64,000 nucleotides of DNA, from NCBI GenBank assembly GCA_947034895.1, contig OX344765.1:27161001-27225000 (forward strand). The letters run 5' to 3'. The notes under the pieces were generated by a model. The model was not told the origin of the DNA and made no database searches. It saw nothing but the letters and a program-made list of their open reading frames with translations. Source of the stretch: Rhytidiadelphus loreus. Its lineage: Eukaryota; Streptophyta; Bryopsida; Hypnales; Hylocomiaceae. The stretch's first letter is position 1, and each line of letters begins with the position of its first letter. The position numbers and the translations under genes were made by a program. Below are positions 1 to 21,158 of the stretch, piece by piece.

Positions 1-3000
1 CCATTAGGGTTTCGTCTCTCCGAATCATCTTCCCCAAGAAAATATATGTAAAATTTCACCTTTTGTAGGGATTTTCAGAGCTAGAAGTCAAGCCCAGATG
101 AGATTTTCGATATTGAATCCTCCTTAAAATTAATTATGCCTTTCTCTAAAATGAAATTCTAGAATATCTCACACACTAGCCACGCTATCATGGACCGTGG
201 CAGAAATTCCAACTGTGTCATACCCAAAATTTTGAAACCCAGAGGTTTGAAAGTAGTCTAAGGAATGGAATCTATGCTGCACCCACCACATTAGCCAGAA
301 ATTGATGGAATCAATGAATCTACCACTCTTTGATACCTAAAATCTACAGCCGATCTACAGCCAATGTCAAAATCCAAATTCGAAAAGACTATCACACCCT
401 GGTTTATCCCACTCCCTGTCAAAGTTGCTGAAAACTGGACAAAGCTTACGCCATTGGAGAACGAAATACAACGAGTTAAAGTGTAATCTTTGTTCCTAGT
501 TTGCACCTTGGAAACACAGTGACAAAACCTAAGCTTCCACACCCTGGCAAAACCCAAATTCAGACAGATATTAGGGATGGTTGCTAGAATCATCCACTCT
601 CTTCCAAATTCAAGGGCCTAAACGCCGAGCGAAAAATACCCTAAACCCTATACCTCATTTTCAGTTTCTTTCTACAAGAGTTGAGAGTTTGTACCTTGGA
701 AACACTGCATCGACAACCCACAAAAGTTCATGCGAATGCAACTGAAGGGAGAGAGAGATGAGAGAGAGAAGAGATGTACAAAGTCTGGCGCAATGCAGAC
801 AGGCACAGCTGGCTTCACAGAACTTCTGGAGCCTTTGCCAATTGGCAGTTTGACGCAGGGATTTTATTCTCAAGTTTCCGGTTGAAACCTGCCTGTGACA
901 GGCAGAATGAGTGGTCTGATCTGTTGCAATTCGCAAAAATATTTAGATTTTTTTCCATACAAAGCAATATGTGAGAAATGAAGAGAGTAATTGAAATTTT
1001 ATTTTTTTGACAAAGTAAGAATTTGTTATGAAATTTTGAAGGATGCTGCTAGATTGACTGGAGTCTGGAGACTACCCCAAAACCAACAAAAAGTGTTTTC
1101 ATAATGGCCTTCTTACCACTTGAAGCAGTCACGACCTTTTCTAACATGGCTACAAGATTCTTAACATAGTCATGACATGAAGGAATAAAAAAAATACTTT
1201 TTATGACAAGTTTATACTAGAAAGGTGTAAGTATCCTATGACAATCACTAATAACTCCATGACCATCTCCCAAGGCATTGATTATGCTACAAATCAACCT
1301 AATGTAGTACTAATCCCATTTAATAGAAAAAATTTGACATAGGTAGATATAAGACTCTAATGGATAGTTTCCTAGGATCTTGTCATAGGAGGTTTACCTT
1401 AACTAAGGTACATCCAATTACAAGATGTTAAATACTACATTCGAAGTGGGCCCTCACTGATCTAGCATGCAGGTGGGACCATAGATGACCAAATGACCCA
1501 CTTTGAAAGGTGAGCCATCAGTTAGCATCACAACCAAGTTTCTTTTTGAGCAATTTTCCATTGAAAAGTGATGATTTTTTCTATGTAGGGAATCTTGGAT
1601 GAAATATTTTTGCTTCAATTGGAGGAAATCACCAATTTGCTACCAAATCTGGAATAATTTTGCCCTATTTTGGATTAAGTACATTTTGGGGATGAATAAA
1701 ATAAAATAAAATTTCATCCATAGATTTCAAGTTTCATCCATTTTGTGGATGTAAATAGCTTCATCATTATAGTGATTATTACTTTCTATATTGCCTAAAA
1801 TAAATGAAAAAAAACCTTGATTACAATCCACTCCCATTGTGATCCTAACAAAGTACTAGTCTACAAAGTCCTAGTCATCCGTATCTAGACGTTAAAGTTT
1901 CAATTGACAAGATGTCCTGCACTCCCCCCATCAAACAAAGTTAATGTCCTACACTAACCCATGATAAATGCTTTGTCGTGCTATTGGTTCTTTATGCTAG
2001 ATTTCATGGCGTTCATTTTGTGCATTTTTCTTGTTTTTCTTGTGATGTGGTCTAGGGTTATTTTTTGAGGTTTAAGTTGTTACACTTTGCTTCTACTACA
2101 GTTTACATTCACTATTTTTGTTTTCAACTCCTACGCCTCTCTTGTGTTGTGCCACCATTAGCATTTAGGAATTACTTTATTTTTATTTTTATCACCATTG
2201 TTGTTCATAGCACTCTTGCCTTCATCAACATGCTTTGCTTCACTTGTGCTACAATTTAGGTTCATTGTTTTTGTTTTGAGCACTTACACCCTACATGTGT
2301 TGTACCGCCATTAGCGTTGAAGGATTAGGGTTTTGTTTTTTTCCTTGTTGCTATTTTGTTTGTTTCTGGCACTTTGCAGACTTCGTTGATGCACTTTTGT
2401 TTAGGGTTCTTAGCGCCTCCTCTATGTCTCCTCCAAGGTTCCTCTACATCTCCTCCAAGGCTCCTCTACATGCTTCTTCTTTTTAGTAAGGTCACTTTGT
2501 TCATGTAGCTTTGTGTAAGCATGCTAGAGGCATGGTTTGTCATGACCTCATCTTAAGATCTACATGTGCCACCTTGGTGAGTAAGGGGTATATTAGAGGT
2601 GACTTCCCAAGCCTTGCAAGAGATGAGGTGTGAGAAATTGGGAGTTCTAAGCGATTAGAGCATTGTAGCACTCTGTTCGAGATGAATTGGATAGTGTACC
2701 ATACATTCTTGGAAAGCTTGTGAAGCATCCATGGGTCCAAAGAACGCAAGGATCCAAGTTGGAAGTCAAAAGTTATAGATCTTCAAATTTACTAGTGTCT
2801 TGATCCCGTCCTGAGGTATGAGACGTGAAAGCCAAGGTTTGGAAGGATTCCTTTGAGCCAAATAGAACATTTTGCATATCTTTGAAAAGCTAAGGAGACA
2901 AGATTTCTAAAATGCTAAGGCTCATAAAGAAATGAGATGTTTGCTAAAAATTATGGGCATCCAAAGAAGGTGGAGTTCTGGAGAACTACTCTCTTGAGGG

Positions 3001-3380
3001 ATTCAAACCTTTGGAGAGCTACAACTTCCTCAATATTGATTGAATTTGAGGATTTGAGTAGTCCATGGTAATCTACAAAAAGAATAGATTACAAAAATGG
3101 GCTTATACTTTGGATTTGGAATTGAAATTTGGAGCTAAAAGTTATCCCGATGGAAAGATTGAAAGTCTTTTGGGGCCCGATTTTTGGGAAATAACTTGGA
3201 AATGGGCGGTCTTTCAAAATGGAGAGTGTTTTGAATGTTTATACAAACCCCTAAGATGGGTGGGGCTGCCAAATCCTACAGAGAGTATTATGAGAAGGGG
3301 GGGGTCTCCCTCTTCCCCTCGCTCTTCCCTGTTGAATGGTGTCATGGTAACCTCAGGGGGTGCACTTAACTCTACTATAA
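1..3380. other. AT-rich DNA, no gene recognised
   Basis: Frames are short and none resembles a known protein. The only structure seen is a small tandem repeat at 2419-2472 (22-bp unit containing CTCCTCCAAGG, about 2.5 copies). The frame at 3065-3409 (114 aa) is AT-biased and unrecognised, and it runs into the inverted-repeat element that follows. Confidence 0.6.
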
Positions 3381-3381
3381 C

Positions 3382-3892
3382 AAACCACGTGCGAACAAGT
3401 GGTTTCTAATAAACTATAATTTCAACCTAAAATTTTGAATATTGTTTAATAATGACTATAGCTTTCTATTGCCAAAATTTCCAACTCAAATAAAATATGA
3501 TATGATATGATTTCTAGAAGGGGTTGGAAATGAACTAAAATGGCATGTTTTTCAACTCAAATAATTATAGAGGACACATTTAAATGACTATCAATGAGTC
3601 AATATTCAACTCAAAATGAGCTTTCAATATTGAGTTATTTTTAGGAATGTTTTGTTCATTTTTTAGACAATTTTTCTTATATAATATAGGGGTGTGAAAG
3701 TTATTTTTCAATTTTCCAATGTATCTTTTTACTTCAAAAATTTGTAACTAATTATTATTAACAAATAAAAATATCAATAATTCAAAACATAAACTTTCAA
3801 AGTAGGAAAATTTATTCATATTTTTTTAATTTTGTTTTATTTAAAATTCAAAAAATATATAGGGGGTCCAAAATTTTGTTCGCACGTGGTTT
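3382..3892. mobile_element. MITE-like element bounded by 17-bp perfect inverted repeats
   Basis: AAACCACGTGCGAACAA at 3382-3398 is the exact reverse complement of 3876-3892. The 477 bases between are AT-rich and have no coding capacity. Weak similarity continues some 7 bases outside the arms. The left arm also forms a local hairpin (AAACCAC / GTGGTTT). No clear target-site duplication was found, so the superfamily is not assigned. Confidence 0.5.
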
Positions 3893-3910
3893 CTAATGGA
3901 CACTCTAGAT

Positions 3911-3924
3911 GCCCCCCCCCCCCC
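3911..3924. repeat. Poly-C run
   Basis: A homopolymer of about 14 C lies just right of the inverted-repeat element. Its length is probably unstable and error-prone in assembly. Confidence 0.8.
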
Positions 3925-5433
3925 GAGATGGTGACCCATAGTGGCCATAGGTGGTGAGGTTGGTGTAAGAACCTCACCACCACTTGTGTGTTACCATCGA
4001 GTGTTTGTACACTTTTTGGTACTAGTTGAATGTATCCCGATCCACACTAGGCCATGGTGTGAGTCCTACTTGGTAAATTCTGATTGGTGAGTCTTGGTGA
4101 ATCAATTCCAAAGTGAGTCTCGAAGTAGGGTGGGTTGGATCTAGTGGGGAGTTGGATCCCATTTAAGGGCGGTTAGCATTGGTGGGGAGTAGTGTTGCCA
4201 CCAAGTGCTTAGACATTAACAGAAGTTCCATTTCATTTTATCAAATGACATGCCCGGTGTCTTGTGGGAGTTAAATGTTGGAAGTGAATAGTTGGGAGTG
4301 AATAGTTGGAAGCCATAGAAGAATGGAGAATCCCGTGACTAGCTAATGTTGCATGTGCAAATGTCCCTTGGTGTCACTAGAAGTTAAGTGCTACGAAAAG
4401 CATTTGAAGGTGAGTTTAAGGTAGTGATCGAGTGTCACTAAGGGATGCAACACAGTTTAAAGACATTTGGTTTAATTGTAGGATTTTAGGTACTCAACAT
4501 CATTCCACCTCCACTAGCTTTACCATTGTTGTCTTCTTCATCTATTGTTTTAGATGTTAGTATTTAGGGTCTTTTCTTATAGAGTTTATAGATTCAGATC
4601 GTGATGGTGCGCTCATGTTCATTGGATCCCAATTACTAGATAAAAGAAGAAGAATCTAGTAGGCTGGAGCGTAACTAAAGTAGTAAAGACAATGACTTTG
4701 AAGGTGTAGAATAAAGCGCTTAAGTAGTACAAAACAAACAATTGACGGTTGAAGCACGACAAGAAATATGTTCATGGAATTAAAGAAGCATTTCATACAT
4801 AGCATTGAACTTTAAGACAACGATGGCAAAAACTTCTATGCCTATGCCAATCCCGCCATGTTTTGGTAGCTAAAGAGGAGCACATCCTCCTTTTCTCCTC
4901 TACTAGATTAGTTGAGAGGAAGTACGCAATCATTATCTCTTCACTTAAACTATTACTCATGTTTCTGACCTTCCTGCCTACTTTTGTTTTGTAATCATTG
5001 TCCTCCCCTTCCTTATTGAAATTTTTGCTTTTCTTATTATGCTTACCCCTCTTGTCCTACAACTCTTTTGATCCACATCTTCCTTATTATCTTGTCTCAT
5101 TAAATTCCAATAGGTGCACGCTAGCCATTCATCGGCTAGTGAATTTGTCTTGCTTGTCCTAAACCCTACAAGTATTCTTTTTTGATGATTTCTCTTCTCC
5201 TCGTCATACAATTTGCCCTTTTTCTTTGACATTCGTAAATTTTACTTCGCATCATTATCCTTCAATGCCTTAGGGTTTAGGATTCCTTCACTTCTTCTTC
5301 TTATAGATGTTCTATACCATCTAATTATATTCTACACGTGTTCCTCCATCTTCCCAGACTCACTAAATGTGTCTTTTGCTTGCCTACTGGGGATTAGCTA
5401 AGAAGGCCTTCTATTCTAAGTTGGTTGTTCTTC

Positions 5434-6540
5434 TGACATGTGAAGTTCAAAGGTAGGAATAAACAAAATTTGTGCTTGTATAAGTGCACCATAATGCACA
5501 TATGATACAAGGCTACTTCCCTATACATGGAGCTTATGTACAAGCGCTTGGCCATAAAAGTACACGTGGACAAAAAGACCCAAAACGTGGAGAAACTTGC
5601 TACGGATCATTTGCCTTTCATCTACATACACTACAAATTTTTGGTTAAGGACAAGAATAGGTTGTCTTGGCATCAAATGATAGGTGAGTGCAAGGATTAC
5701 TCAAAGGACAAAGTCCTAAAGATATACCTAACATGGGACAAGAGTGATACGAAGGAGCTGTAGTGAATCATGAGTAACCAGGGGGCAGGGGTTGTTGAAA
5801 CTAACCCTCAGAATAAGCGCCACACCCAAGAACTAAATAAAGGCCAAAAGAAGATGAAAACGAAGTACATAGTAGACAACAATGCCGCTCTAAAATATTG
5901 TACAAAAGACATTCCAAAGAAGAAAACACAAAATACAATTCAAAATTCAAACCCTATGCATGTGTTGCAGGAAAAAGACATACATGATCAAAAACTCATA
6001 AAAAAGTCGAAACTGTTGTTGCAACCTCCGTTGTGCATCCAAGATACAAAGACAGTGGGTCATAGTTGCTTGACTACAAATAACATGAAGGACTTGGTCT
6101 TCCCACCTCAGTCCTAGATGGTCATAAATAGGTCAAGGGATGATGTTGAACAATCATAGTGTAACCATTCTAATTTTCCAGATTTAGAAGTTGTGGTCAA
6201 TCCAAAGAAGTCAAATAAGAAAAAAGACAAGCTCCAACAACAAGAGATTGCAAACATCCTTCCCCAAACACAATTTGATATGGAGGCTGAATGTTGAAGT
6301 TAGGATCAAGGTGAAATCATTCACACTACAAGATGATGCAGGCCTACATCCCAAATTGAAGGAGGTGAAATGGACCAAAGCCAAGCTTCTATTTACAAGA
6401 GTAGCCTATAGGTATATCAAGAGGTGCTCAAAATCCTAGATGCGTCAAAAAACCAACTTCTACAAATGCACCACAAAGGCAACTTAGTCTAGAAGTTGTA
6501 TAAAGTATTTGGGGAGTAGTTCAAGGGCAAGATATTAGAT
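5434..6540 (+). pseudogene. Decayed protein-coding frame, origin unknown
   Basis: One frame reads protein-like for over 1 kb (for example LSWHQMIGECKDYSKDKVL near 5665, VYQEVLKILDASKNQLLQM near 6412). It is broken by stops at 5503, 5761, 5764, 6115, 6157, 6295, 6301, 6334, 6409, 6490 and 6517. All are TAG or TGA and none is TAA, although the DNA is AT-rich. That is what C-to-T/G-to-A decay of Gln, Arg and Trp codons gives. The frame ends at GAT|GTAAGC, which could be an old splice donor. The protein is Lys/Gln-rich. It is not recognised; a retroelement gag-like origin is possible but unproven. Confidence 0.45.
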
Positions 6541-7804
6541 GTAAGCCATCTTCAATTCTATTGTCCTATAATTCTTTGCACTATTTTAGTAGTGTTTGAT
6601 TTTTTTGCATTTTTTTGCCATTTTTGCTTCACTTCTTTTTTTTCTTCTATAGTCCTCTATGATATTTTGAAGTGCAATGTACTCCCCCAAACTACTTTCC
6701 ATCATTGCTCTTGACCTTATAACCTTGAATGCATGTATTGCTCTAGGAACTCCACCCAATGGAGAGACACCAATTGTTATACATGAAGTCACTTGGTCAC
6801 TCAAAGCCTTCGACCCAAACTACTTCCCTAAAAAAAATGTCTACTTAATTATCCACCTTCAAAGAGATCCACCAAATTGAATTTTACATTGCATATTGAC
6901 TCGACTTTGATTCATATATGTAAAAAAAAGAGCAAGCAGAGAAGACATTGGACAACCTCAAAATGAAGTACATTGTTGACCAATTGCATGTCTTTGACGT
7001 GATAACAAGGCTTGTTAAGGAGCAATATCATTGGGAATGGTCTTCACTATATGTGATGTTGCAAAACAATGTCACATTGCAAATGCAAGCATTTTGTAAA
7101 AAAATATGTGTTTTTTATTATTTAAATGAATTTTGATTATAATATTACAATGAGAAATTTGACAGTAGTTGAAGTGGCTTTAAGGAATGCCTTCTCATTG
7201 ATATAATAGGCAAACTATAAAGAGGAGCTAGAACCACCTAAAAGCTTCATCAATTTGATATAGTTTCTCTTTGTTTTTCTTTGTTTTTCACTTTGAATTT
7301 TAGTATGTCAAACTAGAGGGGTTTTTTTAGTCTTGTGATGAAGAGTCTTCATTAGAACCTTAATTTGAATTTCCTTAATCACAACTTTTGGATCAACCTC
7401 TTCTACTATTGGGCTTTACACAATAACAAGAAGAAGTTGAATCTTTTACCGTCTTTTGGAAAAATATAGAAGGAAGTAGTGAGTTTGAGTAAAAGATAAC
7501 CATCTATCAAGGAATAGTTTGAATCCATTAAACAAGGTTTGACTTTGTTTTATGACAAAAGAAAAACTCCAAAGGGCAAAATAGTTGACTTTCAAATATT
7601 TTGAGACTTAATTTTAGTTGGAAGAAGTTAAATTTTAAAGTTTTGTTTGATTCTTAGATAAATTAGCAAGCATTCACGAATTAGATTTGATAGAATTTGC
7701 ATTTCAAAAAATATTTGAAAAGAACTAGGACCTTGTAAAGATATGAGGAGAAAAGAAAAAAGAAAAAGATAACAAGGAAAGAGTTATACTCCTTTAATTA
7801 TTAT

Positions 7805-7924
7805 ATGACCTACAACATACCAAGTTTGAATACAAAAAAGTACAAGATGAAAATTGATGGATTTTATGATGAGATTATGATTTTGGTCCATGAAGATGGA
7901 ACGATCGAATCCGTAGAGTTTGAG
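7805..7924 (+). pseudogene. Possible exon relic, 40 codons
   Basis: An open stretch from ATG to GAG|GTGAGT reads MTYNIPSLNTKKYKMKIDGF, then a tail containing HEDGTIESVEFE. The composition is protein-like compared with the AT-rich flanks, and a consensus donor follows. It may belong to the same relic as 5434-6540. No family is recognised. Confidence 0.2.
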
Positions 7925-7929
7925 GTGAG

Positions 7930-10855
7930 TCTTTGATTTCATTTTCCACCAATTGCTTTATTTCACAAAAATATTAAATTAGAAGTAGAAGTATTGACTT
8001 AAAAGTTAGAATTTATATTCAAACCTTTAGGAAGCTTAGGAAATAAAATTTGACTTTAGAATCCATAAAATAATTTCATTAGATATCCAAAAAAATCACC
8101 TATAGAAAATAGATATAAACTTCAAAAGTTATGCTTGGATGAAAAATAGTATCAAAAGTGGATGAAATTTAAAGAATTCATCAAAAAAATCCAATTAAAA
8201 TATTAGAATCTAGAATAGAAGTAGAAATAGAAATAGAAATAGAAATAGAAATTAAAAGTTCATTTAGGAAGTCAAGGTAAAAGAATTTAGTGGATGAAGT
8301 TTGAAATACCGATTTGTAGTCAAACTTCATCGATGGATAACTTTTGCTAAGAAGGTCAAAAGTATAAGTGTTTAACTTGTTTAGAAAGGTTATTTTATGA
8401 ACTTCAAGATAAAAATAATATAAACCTAAAAATAAAAAGTATAGATGGAGGTCAAAAGTGATAGTTAACATATAATAATTCAAACGGAATCTTTTGGAAG
8501 TGATCAAGGAACAAGCTAGATTTAGAATCATTTAGGGAATACTTCAAGATTTTCAAAACTAATTAAAAAATAAAAAATAAATCTATAACAAAGGCGATAG
8601 TATAGGATGAAGTTTTGACATCAATTAAGACAAATTTAGATGACTGAAGTCAATAAGATTTGACCAAACCAAGTTCAATTCAGTACTTGGGAAGTATAAC
8701 TAGACATGAAACTAATCCAAAAATTCAAATTTTATTTTGATAGTTAAAATAGGAGAAAGCAACATATGAAGTTTTATAATTTAGTTTAAAGGCTAAATTT
8801 CATTCAGAAATAACTTGTAGGGAAATAGTCCAAATCAAGTGAACTTTATTATTTTGGAAAGGGCATAAAAAACCCTACAACTTAGAATATTTAACCTTTG
8901 TACTTAAATAAATCCTATTGATCTTTGGTTTTGGTTGTTGTAGCCATAACTAGTTGTTGTTACTAATTTACTATTGATTTGATTAGAATCTACATTTAGG
9001 TAAATTTAAAGTAGAAACAACCAATAACTATCCATTTCTTGAAAGGCATAATTGGATGGCATGCTAGACACCCACTAGGAATTTTATCTATGACAAAACA
9101 CTAGAACTTGATTGTAGGTGCTTCATCCTAAGGGTGAGGATAAAGCACCTACAATGTCTTGCAATACTTTGTTGGATTGGTCTTTAGGCCCAAAATAGCA
9201 ATGATACCTATTTTTCCAATGCAATGCAAGACACATAGCTAAAGTTGAGTTACATACATTTCAGATAAGTGTTGCATGTTCCATTCCTATCCGTAGTACA
9301 TACTACAACCCGATAAATGACGACAATAAATAAGAGAAGATAATACCATTTTTTATTACTAAAAGCAGACATGCTATACAAAAGGCATGAGGAGATGTGT
9401 TGTGCATTAGGTGTGAAGTTCTCAACTTGTACCATTGTTATCTATGCAATGCACCACAGATGTATGGAATTTGAGATTGTACATTCGATAATGTTGTCAA
9501 TTCCTAATAACAAGTCATCTAGAGTAGTAATGATTGGTATCCTACACTTGTCTTGGACAATGGAATTATTTTCTTTGGTATATTGTAAGACAAACCAATC
9601 GTAGACATTATGTCTATAAACCCCTTTGGTAGAGAATTAAGAGGGTAGGCGGAGACTAAGCAATTGGTGATCACGCGTGGGCTTACTAGAGATTCAAGAG
9701 CATTTCTCTTTTGTACAATTTGGTTGAATGTAGCAGGAAAATCAGGGTTCTATTGTTGTCCTTACACGAATATACAAAGTTTTCCAACCGCAATTTCAGA
9801 TTGAATCAAGAAATCCTTTGTAGTGGTTGTATGAGGAAGTCAAAGTAGATCAGCATACCTGGTGAGTCTCAAATTAGGGGTTGGGATAGTGTCATAGAAT
9901 GCTTCAATGAGTTTAGGCTCCTTCTTTGCATAATAAGGTCCATTAAGATCTAGCTTATGCTTTTCAAATTCAAGTGATTCGCAAGCGTCAATCGTGTCTA
10001 TTGAAAATCTGAAACACAATGCCATGAAGTGGCCCCAAAATGAAGCATTGTATGAACAAGAAAGTGTTGTGACAAACAAATTCAAAGATCATCATGTGTA
10101 CCTTCAACTCTCCTAATTGATTAAGCAACACAAGTCAATTTCTAATTGTAGAGAGACACATAATGTATATTGTCTATTGCATGAGGGTACATATAACAAA
10201 GACTTCACAAACAAGAACACATCGTCTAACCACATGAGTGAAGAAGCGCAATGTAACATTGTCCTAAACATTACTACACTCTTGACAAGTGATTGAAAAG
10301 CTTAGCCACTTCTAAATCAATAGAAAGAACCTAAACTGCACAGGGAAAAAAAAACATAACTTGTTGCCGGAATTCCAAATGTAGTTAATTGGGTTGAAGT
10401 GTTCTACACACAAAAATCAAGGAGAGTTTGAATCTAAAATGTAGTATAGATGCTTGTTTCCAACGTTGTATTTCTAGAAGTCGTAGAATATATCAAAGCC
10501 CTAAAATTGTCACCAAGAATCAGTGTAAATTCTAATGCAATTAGGTATCCATTCCAAGATAGAACCATTTAAGCTTTGTTCTACTACAGCACAAGGATCT
10601 GTACAAGACATTAACTTTGTTTGACTAGAAGCTAGAGAGGGTGTAGGGCATCTTGTCAAGCTTTATTGTTCATGGATGGATGACTAGGCTTCTATCAGGG
10701 TCTTGATGGGAGCTAGTTGTGATGTTGAGTGGCTCACCATTTGATGTAGGCCAACTGAGTTGTAGGGTCATGGCTAAGCACCATGGTTTGACCAATACAC
10801 TACATCAATGAATGCAAGACCACTTCCAATGTAGTATTTAGCATTTTGCCACCCA
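7930..10855. other. AT-rich DNA, no gene recognised
   Basis: Apart from the hexamer repeat, nothing is supported. Short frames at 9371-9604 (+) and 9840-10085 (-) have no recognisable domains. Confidence 0.5.
8222..8251. repeat. Hexanucleotide microsatellite (AGAAAT)n
   Basis: About five uninterrupted copies of a 6-base unit in AT-rich DNA. On the minus strand it reads as alternating Ile-Ser. Confidence 0.85.
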
Positions 10856-10859
10856 ATTG

Positions 10860-11060
10860 TAACTCCTTTCTAAAATTGACCCTTACATATTCTTGCCTAA
10901 AATGTACTCCTATTATTCATAAGAGTCTAAGGTCAATTTTAAAAATACATGTTTTTATCATTTGAATATTTATAATCGATTCATTTGGTATTCAAAAAAT
11001 ATATAAAAAGAGTATCTAGAATACTCTTTTGACTTGCAACACGATTCAACCAATTAGTGA
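10860..11060 (+). repeat. Dispersed repeat R1, copy 1
   Basis: Shares ATTCTTGCCTAAA-TGTAC, TATTCAT-AGAG and the CTAGAAT-CTCTTTTGAC end, in the same order and orientation, with 59735-59935. The copies are old and diverged, with no coding content. Confidence 0.6.
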
Positions 11061-11684
11061 ACAATTTAATAATATGAACAATGTTCAATTGTTTATTTGG
11101 ACACATTTGAGGTGTAGTTATCTGAAAGCTAAGACATGTAAAAGTGCCACTTCTACCAATGTGTACAATTTCTATTATTAAACCAATACAAAATTATAAT
11201 TTCATATTGGAAAATGAAAGGAGATATCTAAATGCACCAAAGACTGCATCATTTTGATACCTTATACAACATTCTAAGGGATAAATTTTTTTGGGGAGGA
11301 GATGTTCTAAAATTGTTTTAAGAAAAAAAAATGTTTCAATTTCAATTTCAAATTTTTTGCTACAAATAGAATCACTAGTTTGAGACTTCAATATTCACTT
11401 CATGCAAATAAAGACAAACAAACAATTGCAACTATAGAGAATATCAAAGTGGTACTACAAACCTCTCTCAACACACCTTTCAATATTCAATTTAGATTTA
11501 CTAATGGAATATTATAAGGAGTTATGGTATCCAAAAAGACCCCAAAGGAGTTCTTCAACAAGTGTGAGGAAAGAGGCCTTGTTGTTTGAATTGAATACAA
11601 ATTCTTCAACAAATTAAAGAAAAAAACAATGGATGTCCAATCACAACATTCCATTTGCAACCTTAACAAGATTTAGAGGCATGA

Positions 11685-11990
11685 GGGCTTCACTACTATG
11701 ACTCCCCCAATTAGAGGGAGTCATAATTACTTGCCCTTCTTTGCAACCATTCTCCAAGTTCGTTCAAGGGTGGAACATGGAGTGCTCTAGTAGGTCAACA
11801 AAGTTTCTTACAGTGAATTTGATGAAGAATTTGTAATGACAACAAAGGGTCAATAATATTACCGCAAGAACAATGACAAACTCAGTGGTAAAATCACTTA
11901 AGAGCATGACTCCCTCAAAATGTTCCGTAAGCAACCTTCATTGTATTTTGAGGCATGAAGGCTTCACTACCATGATTCCACTTACCAATT
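11685..11990 (+). repeat. Short direct repeat and hairpin
   Basis: GAGGCATGAGGGCTTCACTA near 11673 recurs with few changes near 11952. Between them, TATGACTCCC and GGGAGTCATA form a 10-bp hairpin near 11698-11727. Probably degraded transposon sequence. Confidence 0.4.
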
Positions 11991-12043
11991 GATTTGACAA
12001 AGATGTGTTGAAATTGAATTTGCATGTTAAATTTGCAAGGGGC

Positions 12044-12074
12044 CATGTCATCTCACCAATCACGAGATGACATG
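12044..12074. repeat. 11-bp inverted repeat (hairpin)
   Basis: CATGTCATCTC at 12044-12054 and GAGATGACATG at 12064-12074, with a 9-nt loop. It is perfect and of unknown role, about 1 kb before the GluRS start. Confidence 0.7.
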
Positions 12075-12465
12075 TGACACTTTTACAAAATTGACATAAT
12101 TTATGCCGAATCTGACCCTCAGGTAAGGTATAAGGTAGAACTACCTATCACCCCCCTGATTTGCAATCTGACTATTTTGGGGTTAATTTCAAGAAGGGCA
12201 CATATTTTTCAGAGGTGTGTTTTTGTTTCACGGATCAAACCCAAGTGGAATTATAATTTTCCCATTAAAATTGTAATTTCTGTGAATTTTTGAAGTGGTC
12301 AGTCCTGAAATTACAAAACCATTTATAGAGTGGGGTCAAAATTGTCCCATAAACAACCCATTACCGCCTAATCAAGTACTAGATATCCTCTATTAATGGA
12401 GTGACACGTAACCCTTGTTGTCATAAAAATCCCTGATTCTGTCATAGAATTCTCTGATTTTGTCA

Positions 12466-19862
<7,397 letters not shown>

Positions 19863-20990
19863 ACGGTAGTCAGTTTTGTTCACCTACAATTCTAATTATT
19901 TTTTGAATATATACCACCGGCAAGTGCTGTTCACTAGTCTCTCCAGGTGATGGATGGCGCAATCATTACCGTACTGTTTCACTACAAATGGTGCAGGGAC
20001 CCAGATTGCAGTTGAACGTCTGGACCAACTTGTGAAATCCTCTAGAGCCAGTAAGTATTGCTCACTGTAATTTTCTCAAATTTTGGTTTATTTTCAATGC
20101 GGGATGAAACCTTTCTATGCTCTGATAAGGTGATTTGAATCAATGTATGCACGGTGTTACAGGTGGTATTAGCAAAATTGAATTTAGTCCAGAGGGGTAT
20201 CTAAATCCATTCTGAAGGCCCTCGCTAACGCCACCTTTAAGACAAGTAAGAACTTACCTTAAGTCAGTGTTGTGATGGGTAATCGAACTAAACAATATAT
20301 GTATCGTTCTTTTAGGTGGGATAGGATAGAGGTACACCTCACTATTTGTGCCATGTTGTATAGTTAGTAGAACTACTTCATCAAACTCTTTTTTCATGTT
20401 GATCTTAGGACTAATGTTTTGTTAATGGAGCTACTTCCTTTGCTTCCTTTGCCCCCAAGGTCTAAGGATGAGGATGAAAGGGATTATCCCTCCCAAGATA
20501 CCTATGGTTCTATTTAGTTTAATCCAAGAGCCAATGGAATTGCCCGTCTCTTGAATGATGTTGGGGCTACCCATATTCTGTGGAACAAAAGGGAGCCCCC
20601 CAACATTGGTCAATAATGTTATGGATAGCGCTTGGTATATACGTGCTTCAATGTGACGTAACTACAAAAATGATTTAGAACTTCCCCTAATAGACTCCTT
20701 ACTCAAAGGTGGTCGTAGGGCCAATGTAACTTTTCTTCTCCTTCTGTATGGTGATGTTCTAATGACTTCATTGTGTTGGTCCAAGCTACAAGATTCCCTC
20801 GAGCTCCCCCAGAGTGGTGAATGCGGTTGCGGATGCGTAGTGCAAACGGTGCCTCTCTCTGTCAATGATGGCGGTTGCCTTTGTGATTCCTCCTGACGTA
20901 GCTATTTGTACTTAAGTTATTTCTGAAGTCCAAATAGGCTGCGAGAATCCCTAATAGAATTGCGAGAATTCTGTGAGTGACCAACGTCAC
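19863..20990. other. GluRS 3' flank and decayed repeat DNA
   Basis: The first few hundred bases after the TAG stop probably include the 3' UTR, but no AATAAA was found. From about 20400 the sequence resembles other repeat-rich parts of the window, including a GGTCAATAATGTTATG motif at 20608. No gene is supported. Confidence 0.45.
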
Positions 20991-21158
20991 TGGAGCTCGC
21001 TGTGACGGCGTTTGTGTGGGATGGACTCCACAGGGTCGGAGTTTCCTTAATCCTTGCGACTTGGCAATGACTGCTCAGATGCTCGGAGGCTGCGTGAGTT
21101 AACGAACCTGTGTGCAGATTCTATGGAAGAGCATTCGCAGTCTCCTGTCCTGCACTCG

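Noticed and set aside
3065..3409. 114-codon + frame
   Set aside because: No recognised domain. It ends inside the inverted-repeat element, so it is probably chance.
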